Positions 1 to 27,180 of a stretch of DNA of 64,000 nt are shown piece by piece; position 1 is the stretch's first letter, and each line of letters opens with the position of its first letter. The DNA is from Patagioenas fasciata (lineage: Eukaryota; Chordata; Aves; Columbiformes; Columbidae). A model generated the notes under the pieces. It worked only from the letters and a program-made list of their open reading frames with translations. It ran no database searches and had not been told where the DNA came from. The translations under genes were made by a program, and so were the position numbers. Location of the stretch: NCBI RefSeq assembly GCF_037038585.1, contig NC_092525.1, positions 28,546,367 through 28,610,366 of the forward strand, in the 5' to 3' direction.

Positions 1-70
1 CCTTATCATGTAATAAAGTTACAATCCAGTTCTTGAGGGGAAAAAGCATTACTCTTCAATTTGATTACCA

Positions 71-76
71 TTTATT
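71..76 (-). promoter_or_regulatory. Polyadenylation signal of amylase copy 1
   Basis: AATAAA on the minus strand, 103 nt after the stop codon of copy 1. It implies a short 3' UTR ending near position 50. The stretch 1-178 holds this 3' UTR and flank and is repeated at 9070-9247. Confidence 0.8.
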
Positions 77-178
77 ATTCAGTCAATACAGAGAATCACT
101 TATGCTCAAATACCAGGAAATCACATATGGGGGAAACAGAAATGCACAGACCAAACGGAGAAAGACGTTTCTCCTGAG

Positions 179-4360
<4,182 letters not shown>

Positions 4361-4398
4361 GGTGCCTTCAGTATAAGGCTGTGGTCTCTCCACTGCCA

Positions 4399-4405
4399 AT
4401 TTATA
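4399..4405 (-). promoter_or_regulatory. TATA box of amylase copy 1
   Basis: TATAAAT on the minus strand, with its near edge 39 bp upstream of the ATG. Transcription would begin about 10-15 nt before the ATG. Such a very short leader matches what is known of mammalian pancreatic amylase promoters. A CAGCTG E-box at 4531-4536 is a possible upstream element, but the arrangement is not a textbook PTF1 site. Confidence 0.75.
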
Positions 4406-7400
4406 CTCCTGCAGGATGACAAAGTTCGTACTGCAGCCGTCAAAATTCACACAGATCAACGCTATCAGTTCTGATGTGGCTAGCTAGCTCATTATCATTC
4501 TTCTGTTTTGTTTTTTCCTGGATTGCCCAACAGCTGAAGATAAAATACCTTTTCACAATGATAATAACTTATCACAAACCAAGCCGTCTGTGAGCAGGGC
4601 ACCCAAACTCAGAATTGTACTCTTTCCAACCACATAAGCAAAGATACTTCATCAAAACTATCCCAAAACGTAACACACAGACCCTCAAAGGGGGCTCTGG
4701 AAAGTAAAAGGAAAGGAGGGTGATTAAGAGACAACGGGACATCTAACTGCTCTACGAGAATGAAGGTGTGTGCCAGCATTCAGAGGCATCAAGCTCTCAG
4801 GATTAGTCGCAGCTCGGTCCGCAGTACCTGATCAGCCACTCTCAGGCAATAGCAGATGTATTACACAAGACCTCCTGGGTCTTCACCAGGCAAATCACAT
4901 TGGTAACCAGAAACTGACCCCTCATCATGCTTGCAGTTCTCCCAGCGACATTGTCCAGTCCCTGCTGGGAGCTGCTATCAGTTTTCTTCACATGGTCGTG
5001 CAGAGCAACTGTTGCACTGCCTGATTGAAAGTGATCAGAGCTGCAAGCGTTTGCCTCTCCAACAGGGACTCTGCACCAGGTTTCATCTCACCTGAGTCGA
5101 GGAAGGAAACCCAAAATCAGGGGTAAAGTGATACCGCAGATGAGGTTGAGCTGCCTGACATAAAAGCGAATTTGAAGGCCAGAGCTGTTGCCCAAGTCCC
5201 TTCTGGCTTTTCCTACAATCTCCTCCTTCAGAAAAAAAAAAAAACAAACCTTCTGACTTTGGCCTGTGACATAATTTCATGTCTCCGTTTGGAACTGACT
5301 CACAGGATCAATGTCTCGGGAACAACATTCCATGAATAAGCTTGAGTCCCACTCAAGAACACTCTGAGAGAACACAAAGGCCAGAAAACCCCTGACGTTT
5401 GATGAACACCTGTGAGAAAAACAAAAAGCCCACAAAATGGCACATCCACTCCAAGAGAAAAGAAACCTCGGTTCACTTTGTACCTGAACTGCCTCTAGTG
5501 CGTTCTCTCCGAAACTACCCAGGCCACTGATTATGTCACATGCATCCTTCTCGTGCCCAGAATTTCTCTTCAAGGACAAAACGCAGAAACAGGTCCTATT
5601 TGCCCACCTGTTCATTTTCATATCACACACCTTATCCAAGGTCTCTTTTTCCACTACAACAATGAAATAGTAAATCACTCAAAATGACCTTGCCTGCTCG
5701 CCAACAGCAAAGAACCAGCAAGTTCACTGCACCTTGTGACTACCAACTCAGCGAGAACGAGCCCCCCCATTCCTCGGTATTACCGAGAGCAACCAAACAT
5801 GCCTGAGGCAAACCACCCTCTCCATTCTCCGAGGGGTTCCACTGATGTGATGGCACGTCACTGCATAATGCTCAGTTTCACTGACACGTGCTTTCCACTG
5901 AAATACCCTGCTATCAGCCAAGGAGAGTAAGCACCCAACCTTGATGCCCAACCCACTGGCAAGAGGACTGGGAGCCCTCACATGACAAGCTGTTCAGCAG
6001 CTCAAGCGGAAGAGGCTGCAGTGTTTTAGCATGCTGAGGAAACACGAGGGCAAGAGAGGAGGTGGTCGTGCAGCACTGATGGTTTATGAGCCTCTCTGAA
6101 GTAAAACCCCAAGCAGAAAGTCTTCAATGTACAGTTTCTGACATGGCATCTCTTTTGGTACGTTAAAAAAGTCAGGTGCCTAACAAATTGCTTCTGATTT
6201 TCAGGGGAGTTCTAGGGGAGTAGAAGCTTTGGGCAGACAAGACATTGGGAGGGTTTGGCTTTGTTTTGAAAGCCCACGTTTTACGTCATTTCATCTCCCA
6301 GCATCCTTGGACACCTGGTTGTGAGGCACTGGAGGATGTGGGTTCTAGCTATGGAAATAAGACCCTTTCATTTGCAAGCTTTTACGCTGCAAACCTAAAA
6401 AAAGGAGGCCCACCCCTATGCTTCCCTATGTGGTTATAGTACAGACCTGTCAGTCAAAGACACAACCAACACTGTGCTGCAAAGGCAGCGTTGTCCTAAT
6501 ACACTGGTGTGGCATCAATGTCTACACAAGACCTACCCGCATGTGACCAACACACCCCGCCAAAGCAAGAAGGCTCAGAGGAGACAGGCAAGAGTGACCG
6601 GCCCTTGCAGCTCGGGGAATAACGCAGGCTGTGACTGTCCACAGGTGTTGCAAGGAATGCTGACTTTATTTCATCAAAAAGGAGAGCTGGAGTGCGGCCT
6701 TTTAGATAAGCAGCTGTGGCAGCTGAGTGCCTCAGCTGGTTCTGTATCTGTTTGTCCCTGAGGTCATTCAAAGAGTGTGAATGGCCTCCAGTTTACCCAG
6801 ACCACCACAGGGAGGAGTGTATACATGGCTCATCACAACAGAGAGTATAAAAACTAAAGAACTAACTAAAGATTTTCGAAGACAGTAATGGGCTTCTGTG
6901 CAGTGAATGGGGATGCCCAACTCCCTGATGGTGAAGTTAACTTACGTTTGTCTGGTGATTTCAGTATACTTTGTATTACTCTGCCAATTTAGAAAAAGAA
7001 AGTAGCATCAATTATCTTCAAGTAAGTAAATTTTATTTTAAACGTTACACCCTCAACATGTGGAATACCCAAAAGAAGATGGTCAGATAGTAGTGGATTC
7101 TGACAGTCAAAGCGATCTCAATGCAATTCTCCATCTTGCTGCTATTTAGCTTGACCAAATGAATAGCCACTATTGTTGTGCTCTGTCATAGAAATGGCTT
7201 GAATGGCATAAAAGGGCAGCTAAGTGTGCCTGTGTATTAAACACAGTATTCACTCATTCCCAGACAGGTTATTAAAAACAACATCAAAGACCAAGGAAGA
7301 TGACAGTCTTAAAGATGCTCGCTTAGAAATAAGAGACTTGAATTACCATCTTTAAAAAAAATAACACGTCTACACTTATTGCTGCTCACTAGACAAGTGA

Positions 7401-8252
7401 GTATTACAACATGCTGCAAAGTTGAGACTGTTCTCTTCTTGGGAAAGGAACAGTTCTCAAATTTCAGGGGTATCTGCCACATAAGTCCACTACAAATCCC
7501 AGGAATGATGGCAAAGAGATGTTTCAGAGAAGCAGAGAAAGAGCCATCACAAGAAAAGATTAGGATGTCATAGCCATGGGACCTAAAATACCATGCCAGT
7601 TTCCACAGCAGAGATGTATTCGTTGCATTAATTGTAAATGTTCATATCGCCACTGTCACACACTACATGAGATGTCATGCTTTAAACCAGTTTTCCTGAA
7701 AAATTGACATGAGGGATGTTCCAGCACAACATGGATGTGAATCCATTCCTTTGTCATCCCAGTTTGCACAAACAAGTGGGGACAGTCTGAGCCAATATCC
7801 ACCCCACCTGTGCACACTCTCTCCTACCACACAAGGGAAACAGCACTTGGAAGTACATCTTAACCTCAAAAATAATAAATACAGGTGTACCTCTCCCATT
7901 TGCCCCACAAGACTGGGTCACAACAAGTACTTCTGGCTGAGCAGATATTCTGATTTAAAGCAAGGGCTGCACTCTGATGTTACATTGGCATTTGCTCAGA
8001 ACTGACAACAAAACCTGGAAAGCCAACATGTCTGTTCTCCATCTGCATAATTCCCTGAGCTATTAAAGAATACGTAAACCTAACACACCTCAGAGACAAG
8101 AATATGCTGTGCTTCAGCCACTGTCATGACGTTTAAGTGATCTCTGGATATACAGCTGTCTTCTCAGACACCTTTCAAACAGTCACAGTCAATGCTTGTT
8201 TGCACAAGCCATTGGGGCTAACAGTAGAGATCTGTGGCTTTGATTTGTACAG
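4406..8252. other. 5' flank of amylase copy 1 and spacer 1
   Basis: Non-coding. 4406-6802 is shared with unit 2 (13475-15892). 6803-7660 has no counterpart in spacer 2. 7662-7852 has diverged counterparts in spacer 2, at 15,915-16,040 and 16,338-16,400. The short open frames here show no family resemblance and several overlap on both strands, so none is called. The site of the 21-bp length difference between units is at about 5092. Confidence 0.7.
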
Positions 8253-8721
8253 TGTGCTGGTTTTGGCTGGGATAGAGTTACCTTTCTTCACAGTAGCTGG
8301 TATGAGGCTGTGTTTTGGATGTGTGCTGGAAACAGTGCTAATAACACATGGATGATTCAGTTCCTGCTGAGCAGTGCTTACACAGAGCCCAGGTCTTTTC
8401 TGCTCCTCCTACTGCCCCACCAGTGAGCAGGCTGGAGGTGCACAAGGAGTGGGAGGGGACACAGCTGGGACCGCTGACACCAACTGACCAAAGGGATGGT
8501 CCCTGCTGCTCGGGGACTGGCTAGACATCAGTCGGTTGCTTGTGAGCAGTTGTTTTTGTTTGCATCACTTGTCATTCTTGTGTTTTATTTATTTCTCTTA
8601 TTTTCCTTGTCATTACAATTTAGTAGTAACACTAGTACCGCTAGTATTCTATTTTCTTTCAATTATTAAACTGTTCTTATCTGTGTGGTGCTTAGCTGCC
8701 AGCTGGGGTTAAACCACAACA
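8253..8721 (+). mobile_element. Solo LTR of an avian endogenous retrovirus
   Basis: About 469 bp that starts TGTGCTGGTTTTGGCTGG and ends AAACCACAACA, so it has TG...CA ends. It has the inner landmarks of a very common avian ERV LTR family: a 'ggcggggataga'-like opening block, 'gctgagcagtgcttacacag', and 'attaaactgttcttatct' near the 3' end as the polyadenylation region. No internal viral genes flank it, so it is a solo LTR. The flanking 5-mers TACAG (8248-8252) and TACCG (8722-8726) match at 4 of 5 positions, as expected of an aged target-site duplication. Spacer 2 has no counterpart. Confidence 0.8.
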
Positions 8722-9069
8722 TACCGGCACAAACTGACCAGGAACCAGGCAACACGCTGGCTTGACTGTTGTCATAGGCTGGAATAACTAATGGGCACAG
8801 CCCAGCTTCCTCTGTTGACTCGCAGCTTGGGTTTGCTTTGTCACAAGGAACGGGTAAACCCTCTGCATGCATAGGCACCGCTCGTAGGCGACTGCCCACA
8901 ATGCGGCTGCTCGTGGATACAGATGCGTGTGTATGTATTGACCTTGGAAATACTGCATTTTAACTCACCCAGGTGTTGGTTTGGCCTTTTTGTTTATTTT
9001 AGTTTCTACCTTCTTTCTGTGATCTGGGAAACACATTGCTGCGTTGCCTCAAAACCCACCACTGCATTG
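8722..9069. other. End of spacer 1, shared with spacer 2
   Basis: Non-coding. From about 8826 to 9069 the sequence aligns at clearly lower identity with 16,404-16,682, for example around 'ctttgtcacaag' and 'aactcacccaggtgtt'. It is therefore ancestral spacer that predates both duplications. Confidence 0.7.
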
Positions 9070-9139
9070 CCTTATCATGTAATAAAGTTACAATCCAGTT
9101 CTTGAGGGGAAAAAGCATTACTCTTCAATTTGATTACCA

Positions 9140-9145
9140 TTTATT
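9140..9145 (-). promoter_or_regulatory. Polyadenylation signal of amylase copy 2
   Basis: AATAAA on the minus strand, 103 nt past the stop of copy 2. Its position is identical to that in copy 1. Confidence 0.8.
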
Positions 9146-9247
9146 ATTCAGTCAATACAGAGAATCACTTATGCTCAAATACCAGGAAATCACATATGGG
9201 GGAAACAGAAATGCACAGACCAAACGGAGAAAGACGTTTCTCCTGAG

Positions 9248-13429
<4,182 letters not shown>

Positions 13430-13467
13430 GGTGCCTTCAGTATAAGGCTGTGGTCTCTCCACTGCCA

Positions 13468-13474
13468 ATTTATA
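13468..13474 (-). promoter_or_regulatory. TATA box of amylase copy 2
   Basis: TATAAAT on the minus strand, 39 bp upstream of the ATG of copy 2, within a promoter identical to that of copy 1. Confidence 0.75.
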
Positions 13475-15892
13475 CTCCTGCAGGATGACAAAGTTCGTAC
13501 TGCAGCCGTCAAAATTCACACAGATCAACGCTATCAGTTCTGATGTGGCTAGCTAGCTCATTATCATTCTTCTGTTTTGTTTTTTCCTGGATTGCCCAAC
13601 AGCTGAAGATAAAATACCTTTTCACAATGATAATAACTTATCACAAACCAAGCCGTCTGTGAGCAGGGCACCCAAACTCAGAATTGTACTCTTTCCAACC
13701 ACATAAGCAAAGATACTTCATCAAAACTATCCCAAAACGTAACACACAGACCCTCAAAGGGGGCTCTGGAAAGTAAAAGGAAAGGAGGGTGATTAAGAGA
13801 CAACGGGACATCTAACTGCTCTACGAGAATGAAGGTGTGTGCCAGCATTCAGAGGCATCAAGCTCTCAGGATTAGTCGCAGCTCGGTCCGCAGTACCTGA
13901 TCAGCCACTCTCAGGCAATAGCAGATGTATTACACAAGACCTCCTGGGTCTTCACCAGGCAAATCACATTGGTAACCAGAAACTGACCCCTCATCATGCT
14001 TGCAGTTCTCCCAGCGACATTGTCCAGTCCCTGCTGGGAGCTGCTATCAGTTTTCTTCACATGGTCGTGCAGAGCAACTGTTGCACTGCCTGATTGAAAG
14101 TGATCAGAGCTGCAAGCGTTTGCCTCTCCAACAGGGACTCTGCACCAGGTTTCATCTCACCTTAGACGACCGATAATTCATCTGAGTCGAGGAAGGAAAC
14201 CCAAAATCAGGGGTAAAGTGATACTGCAGATGAGGTTGAGCTGCCTGACATAAAAGCGAATTTGAAGGCCAGAGCTGTTGCCCAAGTCCCTTCTGGCTTT
14301 TCCTACAATCTCCTCCTTCAGCAAAAAAAAAAAACAAACCTTCTGACTTTGGCCTGTGACATAATTTCATGTCTCCGTTTGGAACTGACTCACAGGATCA
14401 ATGTCTCGGGAACAACATTCCATGAATAAGCTTGAGTCCCACTCAAGAACACTCTGAGAGAACACAAAGGCCAGAAAACCCCTGACGTTTGATGAACACC
14501 TGTGAGAAAAACAAAAAGCCCACAAAATGGCACATCCACTCCAAGAGAAAAGAAACCTCGGTTCACTTTGTACCTGAACTGCCTCTAGTGCGTTCTCTCC
14601 GAAACTACCCAGGCCACTGATTATGTCACATGCATCCTTCTCGTGCCCAGAATTTCTCTTCAAGGACAAAACGCAGAAACAGGTCCTATTTGCCCACCTG
14701 TTCATTTTCATATCACACACCTTATCCAAGGTCTCTTTTTCCACTACAACAATGAAATAGTAAATCACTCAAAATGACCTTGCCTGCTCACCAACAGCAA
14801 AGAACCAGCAAGTTCACTGCACCTTGTGACTACCAACTCAGCGAGAACGAGCCCCCCCATTCCTCGGTATTACCGAGAGCAACCAAACATGCCTGAGGCA
14901 AACCACCCTCTCCATTCTCCGAGGGGTTCCACTGATGTGATGGCACGTCACTGCATAATGCTCAGTTTCACTGACACGTGCTTTCCACTGAAATACCCTG
15001 CTATCAGCCAAGGAGAGTAAGCACCCAACCTTGATGCCCAACCCACTGGCAAGAGGACTGGGAGCCCTCACATGACAAGCTGTTCAGCAGCTCAAGCGGA
15101 AGAGGCTGCAGTGTTTTAGCATGCTGAGGAAACACGAGGGCAAGAGAGGAGGTGGTCGTGCAGCACTGATGGTTTATGAGCCTCTCTGAAGTAAAACCCC
15201 AAGCAGAAAGTCTTCAATGTACAGTTTCTGACATGGCATCTCTTTTGGTACGTTAAAAAAGTCAGGTGCCTAACAAATTGCTTCTGATTTTCAGGGGAGT
15301 TCTAGGGGAGTAGAAGCTTTGGGCAGACAAGACATTGGGAGGGTTTGGCTTTGTTTTGAAAGCCCACGTTTTACGTCATTTCATCTCCCAGCATCCTTGG
15401 ACACCTGGTTGTGAGGCACTGGAGGATGTGGGTTCTAGCTATGGAAATAAGACCCTTTCATTTGCAAGCTTTTACACTGCAAACCTAAAAAAAGGAGGCC
15501 AACCCCTATGCTTCCCTATGTGGTTATAGTACAGACCTGTCAGTCAAAGACACAACCAACACTGTGCTGCAAAGGCAGCGTTGTCCTAATACACTGGTGT
15601 GGCATCAATGTCTACACAAGACCTACCCGCATGTGACCAACACACCCCGCCAAAGCAAGAAGGCTCAGAGGAGACAGGCAAGAGTGACCGGCCCTTGCAG
15701 CTCGGGGAATAACGCAGGCTGTGACTGTCCACAGGTGTTGCAAGGAATGCTGACTTTATTTCATCAAAAAGGAGAGCTGGAGTGCGGCCTTTTAGATAAG
15801 CAGCTGTGGCAGCTGAGTGCCTCAGCTGGTTCTGTATCTGTTTGTCCCTGAGGTCATTCAAAGAGTGTGAATGGCCTCCAGTTTACCCAGAC

Positions 15893-16682
15893 CAGCACAG
15901 GGAGGAGCATACACGTTCACTACATGAGATGTCATGCTTTTACAGCAGCTTTCCTAAAAATTGATTCAATGAATGTTCCAGCACAACATGGATGCAAATC
16001 CATCCCTCTGCCACCCCAGCTTGCACAGACAAGTGGAGCTGGTGTGTGTCAGAGGGGCAGGAGGGGTCCTCTGTCCTGATCCTGGGGCCAACCCACATGG
16101 TTACAATGGCTATTAACATCCAGCCACATCGGCCTCCCAATCTCTGACACCGCTCCAGTGAGCAGATCCATTGACTGTGTTTTGGCAGCAGGCCCCTGCT
16201 CTCAGCAAGGCAGTGCTGGCCACAGCCAGCAAGGGAGACAGGCAGCAGATCAAGCCCATAGGCCAGGGGCACTACCTGGCCCTTTCTCCCTCAGCATCAT
16301 GGCCTTGCCAGACACTTTGACCCCTTGCGCACATCAAGGGCCAATATCCACCCCAACACCTCTGCACTCTCTGCCACAGAAGAGAAACAGCCTTTAGAAG
16401 CCCACCTTGGGTCTGCTTTGTCACAAGAATGAGATAAACTGTCTGTGCGTGTAGGCAGCTCTGGTAGGTGCTACACACAATGTGGCTGCTCTGGGATACA
16501 GATGTGTGTGTAAGGATCGTCTTTGGAAATACTACACTGTAACTCACCCAGGTGTTAGTTTGAGATCTTTTTATCTATTTTATTTTCTTCCATGTTTCTT
16601 TGATCTGGGAATTGCAGTGCTGCATTGCCTTAAAACCTATCACTGCTTTGCCAGTAGTTATGAAGTTACTAATTTACAATCC
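15893..16682. other. Spacer 2 between amylase copies 2 and 3
   Basis: Non-coding mosaic. 15,915-16,040 aligns with 7662-7790, 16,338-16,400 with 7790-7852, and 16,404-16,682 with 8826-9088, all at reduced identity. 16,041-16,337 is GC-richer and has no partner in the window. The LTR and about 1 kb of spacer 1 are absent here. Confidence 0.65.
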
Positions 16683-16915
16683 AGTTCTTGAGGGGAAAAA
16701 GCATTACTCTTCAATTTGATTGCCATTTATTATTCACTAAATACAGAGAATCACTCATGCTCCAATACCAGGGAATCACATATAGGGGAAATAGCAGATG
16801 TACAGACCAACAGAAGAAACAGATTTTCAACTGAGTTATAACTTGTCATCATCTTGAATTCCACCATGGTTCAGCACAAAGGTGTCTTCTCTTGATCTTT
16901 GGACGTGCTGTTAAT
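16683..16915 (-). pseudogene. Relic amylase exon 10 and 3' UTR
   Basis: 16,683-16,836 matches the 3' UTR and flank of copies 1 and 2 (about 21-179) with moderate divergence, and includes an AATAAA at 16,726-16,731. Minus-strand reading then continues into a decayed terminal exon: the block AATTCAAGATGATGACAAG followed by TTATAACTC aligns with the copy 1 end AATTCACGTTGGTGCCAAG. Further in, the frame holds a TGA stop and similarity fades by about 16,915. This is the tail of a lost copy-1/2-type amylase, just downstream of the functional exon 10 of copy 3 (17,261-17,450). Its AATAAA may now serve copy 3, whose own nearest candidate is only an ATTAAA at 17,130-17,135. Confidence 0.75.
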
Positions 16916-17260
16916 TCCCAGTCCAGCTTCCAAATAGAGAGAATCACATTTCCACTTATGCACAGAGCAGCAAAATTTAAAATTAAGTAATTTCCATTTT
17001 CTCCTTTCATAGTTTTTTAGTACTTTAACCAAATAAAGAACAATTACAAAGGCAAACAGGTATATACTGCCTGTTCCAGATCTGCACTAGCAGCACTAGC
17101 TCCTGTCTCTGTATAGCAGCTACTCAGTATTTAATTAATGTAAGCTAATACACTTTGCTCTGTCACAGTTCATTCAGTGCTGAAGAGCCAAGACAATCAG
17201 ACCACCATGTATGCTATTAGCAAAAAAAGAGAAGAAACAACATGTGCACAACGGATGTAG

Positions 17261-24494
<7,234 letters not shown>

Positions 24495-24532
24495 CCTGTG
24501 CTCTGTGATCGGTTGCATTCTTCTTACTGCCT

Positions 24533-24558
24533 ATTTGTGTACCTGCAAGAGGGTAAAG
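24533..24558 (-). promoter_or_regulatory. Degraded TATA box and possible splice acceptor, copy 3
   Basis: At the position of the copy 1 TATA box (39 bp from the ATG), copy 3 reads CACAAAT instead of TATAAAT (24,533-24,539); the flanking bases GGCAGT are conserved. Directly upstream, the minus strand reads CTTTACCCTCTTGCAG followed by G. This is a plausible 3' splice site that would give a 49-nt leader segment joined to an upstream non-coding exon. Confidence 0.55.
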
Positions 24559-26899
24559 TACACATTACAAAATACACATTAAAAAGTAAATGCCCATCTC
24601 TGGCATCATTTATTTAACTTTACTTGATTGTCATTTTGTTTGAGAATTGGATTCTACTTAAGCCATACCAACCTCCCATACTAACAGTAACTGGGTTTTT
24701 CTGAAGTTAAAATTCAGACGTTGTCTAATACAGAGTCTCTCTAGTGCGCAAATTTTTATTAGTATAAATCCAAAATAACCCAAAAAGGCAAAGGAGTAAT
24801 TATATAGATTGAAATGGACATTTTATGTCTCATTTTAATGTATAATACTTTACATTCCTATTTATCCTTGAGAGTCATCTTCCAATCTGTGTTACTATGA
24901 CTTGTGCATATTTAGACAAGGCCTTGGAGAAGAAGCATGTTTCTCATCATGAGTTGCCATGAAACCCCAGATACTTTGGAGGTGTAACATATGTGAGTCT
25001 GTCATTTGTAATATGCATGACATCTACCATTCAAACAACAGCCCTAATTTTGGAAGATCTCTCAGGTAAAAAAGTGACCATACTGACCCAAAACCAGAAA
25101 CACTAAATGGTTAATCTCTGTACAGCTGTGCAATTTGGGTGGAGGTATTCTTCTTCCCAAGGACACAGCCCAATGGTATGCAAAGGTTAGAGGTGCCGTG
25201 AAGCTCCATAACCAAGAGTTCTCCTCAGTGCCCAGGTACAGAATTCTGCAAAGGCACTGAAGGAGCTTTCCAAAGGAACAAAAACAGCTGCCTTACCTTC
25301 TGACAAGCCAGGCTAGGAACTATACTTCGCAATTCATAGCGTATTTGTATTTACTTATATACCAACACAGATGACAGGCCTATTGAAATTGCCTCTCCTT
25401 TTTCTCATCTAAAGAGAGATATAACTAACCAAAAGTTAAACACTGATTAAAGTTTACACTACACCATTTAGGATGTCACTCTGCATTCCTTATGTTTAGA
25501 AGTTGATTTAGAGAGCCTGAGATACAAAGTCCTAGAAGGACATCTTTTGCAAACAAAAGGCTGAATGATTGCTTCCCCTAAATAACAAAATACAGAATCG
25601 TCTTTCTTTCCTCTAAGTCTCTACATGTTGCAAAAAAAAAAAAAAAAAAAAACACCAAAAAAAACCTGTTGTAACACAGAAACAACACAGGACAAGGAGG
25701 GAATACGAAGATTCCCAAGTGCTGTCACAGGGGACAGCAAACACCTCAGTGAAGGTTTAAACATGAATACATGTGTCTTCGGGTTTGTTACATGAAATAA
25801 ACCTGCAACCTTTCCGGATTCAATAGACATTTAGGAGTGCACTTCTGAACATTCCAATCTGCTATCACACTGATACAAAAAAATAAACAAACAAAAGTTT
25901 ATATAATATCTTACTGATTTCTACAAAACTACCCTCCCTCTCTCATTTTTATTTTAGGAAATGTACGATCCCTATGTCTCAGTCAAGCTGCACTCTTTGG
26001 AGCTAATTCAAGTACAAAAATATGCCAGTTTATAAAGTATGGAACCTGCCTTCCACAGCCTGTTAATATCATCTGTCACCACACTTCACACGCTGCCAGA
26101 GTTATTTAGAACGAATCATTTGATAATTTTAGATTGGTTTTATGCTTGTGAACAAGACTATTTTAATGAACTTATTTATTTGTAGCTCTTTGGCAGAATA
26201 TACAGATAAATTTCAGCTGTAAGCAGCTGTTCTGTGCACTTCCATTTTCATGGAAGAATGCTTATTTGCCCTGATAGGAAGAACACAAATTAACAGAAAA
26301 CAAGCTAAAAAAGTTCAGTCTTCCCTCTTGAGGGAAGTCATTTATCAGATTGGCAATTTTTACTTACAGCAGTAAGTACACAAAGCAGTAAGAATAATAC
26401 ATTTTGACCTAACCAGCTCCAAGGCCTAGGGCTTGAAGAGACAACTCAGCATAGTTTTTAATGTATTTGAAACCGGTTTATTGCTGCTTTGGCTTCAGTA
26501 GAAGCCATGCTAAAAGAACAGAGATGTTGAAATGCTCAATGCACTCTGAAGGCTCTAGCTTCAAAATGCTTTTGAAACTTGGAAAAAAGGAATAGGCCCA
26601 TATTCCTGTATGGAAGAAAAGAAAGCACAACTGATTGCAAGTCAAAGACCATGGGAGAGAACTGTTTCTGGAGAACACTATTGCTGTCTTGGGCAACCTG
26701 AGAGCTCAGGTCAGCTCGTCTTCTGCTGAGTTAGTCTGTGGTATGACACTCAGCTGCTATCTACAGAATACTGGCAACAATATTTAAATTCCCGAGAAGT
26801 TTGAGGAAGGCCTGTTGAATCTGCAGGTGGTAAAAGGCCGATATAGGAAAGTAGTTGTAGTCACCGCCCACAGAACTCCGCTCAGCAGCTGCATGTTTC
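24559..26899. other. Intergenic, upstream of amylase copy 3
   Basis: AT-rich non-coding DNA. I see a poly(A) run at about 25,630-25,671, no convincing coding exon and no recognisable repeat family. It could hold the regulatory region or leader intron of copy 3. Confidence 0.6.
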
Positions 26900-27180
26900 A
26901 TGCACACGAAGCAACTCCGCTTCGGCGCCTCCTTTAGAGACGCAACACTACCCCTCGCACAACCCTCGCCGGGAATCGCTCTACCGCCCCACGTCCTGCC
27001 GCGCCTCTTGAGCACAGACCACGAACACCCCGAGAGAGAGCAGGGAACGCAACACGCACGTTTCGGGGCCCCCGCGTCAGCTCCAGCGGCTCCAGCAGCC
27101 GCCGCCGCCCGCCCAGCGCCGCCGCGGCGCCGGCAGCCCCGCCCCTTCCGCCTGCGTTAGCTGAAGGGGAACGGGCTCGT
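26900..27180. promoter_or_regulatory. Orphan CpG island
   Basis: GC-rich and dense in CpG, sharply bounded by AT-rich DNA. It includes a GC box (CCCCGCCCC, at about 27,135) and CGG/GCC-rich runs near 27,100-27,135. It is 2.4 kb upstream of the copy 3 ATG and about 4 kb beyond the 3' end of RNPC3, so neither annotated gene start explains it. Open frames through it (for example minus 26,934-27,281) read as compositional artefacts. It is probably a promoter for an unrecognised transcript or a distal first exon of amylase copy 3. Confidence 0.65.

Noticed and set aside
4511-4536. Possible PTF1 pancreatic enhancer site upstream of copy 1 (TTTTCC near CAGCTG)
   Set aside because: Order and spacing of the two half-sites do not match the usual E-box then TTTCC arrangement, so it is mentioned only as a possible element.
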